Assembly (NCBI GenBank): GCA_900757715.1
Contig: CAAEOZ010000106.1
Coordinates: 1-7,533 of the forward strand
Origin: an uncultured Veillonella sp.
GTDB taxonomy: Bacteria; Bacillota; Negativicutes; Veillonellales; Veillonellaceae
Reading direction: 5' to 3'
DNA length: 7,533 bases
The notes beneath the pieces were generated by a model, which was not told where the DNA came from, made no database searches, and saw only the letters and a list, made by a program, of their open reading frames with translations. The translations under genes and the position numbers were made by a program. Positions 7,321 to 7,533 of the stretch are shown here, in pieces; position 1 is the stretch's first letter, and each line of letters starts with the position of its first letter.

Positions 7321-7367
7321 CGCACTTCTATACCTACCTATTGGCAGGTATTGGTGCGCCTTTTCTC
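7319..7367 (+). terminator. rho-independent terminator ending the operon
   Basis: GGCGCAC (7319-7325) pairs with GTGCGCC (7354-7360). Inside it, ATACCT (7330-7335) pairs with AGGTAT (7346-7351), and the stem extends by CC/GG (7337-7338 with 7343-7344) to a TATT loop. TTTTCTC (7361-7367) follows at once. The GC-rich base of the stem plus the T-run makes this a strong + strand terminator. On the minus strand no T-run follows the hairpin, so it is mainly one-directional. Confidence 0.9.
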
Positions 7368-7381
7368 ATTGCCGTAAACGC

Positions 7382-7531
7382 TCATTGCACGCATTTCCTT
7401 CCGGGAGCGCCTTTAACTGCAAGTTCTGGTGCCCTTATATTTGTTCCACAGACAGGATTTGCGGAAATATGTTTCTCAATTATATTTTCTCCAGCCAACA
7501 GGAAGAAGGGGAACATTTCTTTCGGAAGAAC
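7382..7531 (-). CDS. possible 3' end of a convergent minus-strand gene (partial)
   Basis: Read on the minus strand from the window edge, one frame gives 49 codons ending at TGA (TCA at 7382-7384 on +), including NPVCGTNIRAPELAVK and the tail GRKCVQ. I do not recognise it. Two + strand frames are also open through the same stretch, so being open is weak evidence. A convergent gene just beyond an operon terminator would be an ordinary arrangement. Confidence 0.3.
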   Translation of the reverse strand, partial: VLPKEMFPFFLLAGENIIEKHISANPVCGTNIRAPELAVKGAPGRKCVQ

Positions 7532-7533
7532 AA

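Noticed and set aside
1..7533. CRISPR array, tRNA, rRNA, insertion-sequence ends or long direct repeats
   Set aside because: No regularly spaced repeats, transposase motifs, paired terminal inverted repeats or RNA-gene signatures were seen on reading both strands.

Overview
The window looks like a Bacillota genome, probably a gut-type Clostridia/Lachnospiraceae member. The reasons are low to moderate GC, strong AGGAG-type ribosome binding sites, tightly packed co-directional genes and the style of the proteins. The taxonomic call is an inference. Every well-supported gene is on the + strand, and the layout is that of a DNA restriction/defence operon.

Layout: the first 100 bases are the 3' end of an unidentified reading frame. 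A GTG-start gene (162-848) follows, encoding a small protein with a HEPN-type R-x4-H motif near its C-terminus. It overlaps the start of a full-length type I restriction subunit gene, hsdR (838-3981), by 11 bases. Next is a gene for an Mrr-family endonuclease fused to an EVE/PUA-like N-terminal domain (4035-4982). Its natural start appears to lie 33 bases further upstream, behind a strong ribosome binding site, but an in-frame TGA interrupts that start region. After a 101-base gap come a DUF2971-like protein with a C-terminal zinc-ribbon (5084-6658) and, 2 bases later, a small membrane-anchored protein (6661-7299). A strong rho-independent terminator (7319-7367) closes the operon. The last ~165 bases hold at most the 3' end of a convergent minus-strand frame.

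How the genes may work together: HsdR needs HsdM and HsdS, which are not in the window and would be expected upstream. The HEPN-like gene sits directly before hsdR and is joined to it, the position that the anticodon nuclease gene prrC holds in the E. coli prr locus (hsdM-hsdS-prrC-hsdR). This suggests, without proving, a second-line RNA-cutting response linked to the restriction enzyme. The Mrr-like enzyme is probably directed at modified DNA and would complement HsdR, which attacks unmodified DNA. The DUF2971/zinc-ribbon and membrane-protein pair is a candidate uncharacterised two-gene defence module on the same transcript. The points most worth a second look are the HEPN gene in the prrC position, the interrupted start of the Mrr gene and the DUF2971/membrane-protein pair.
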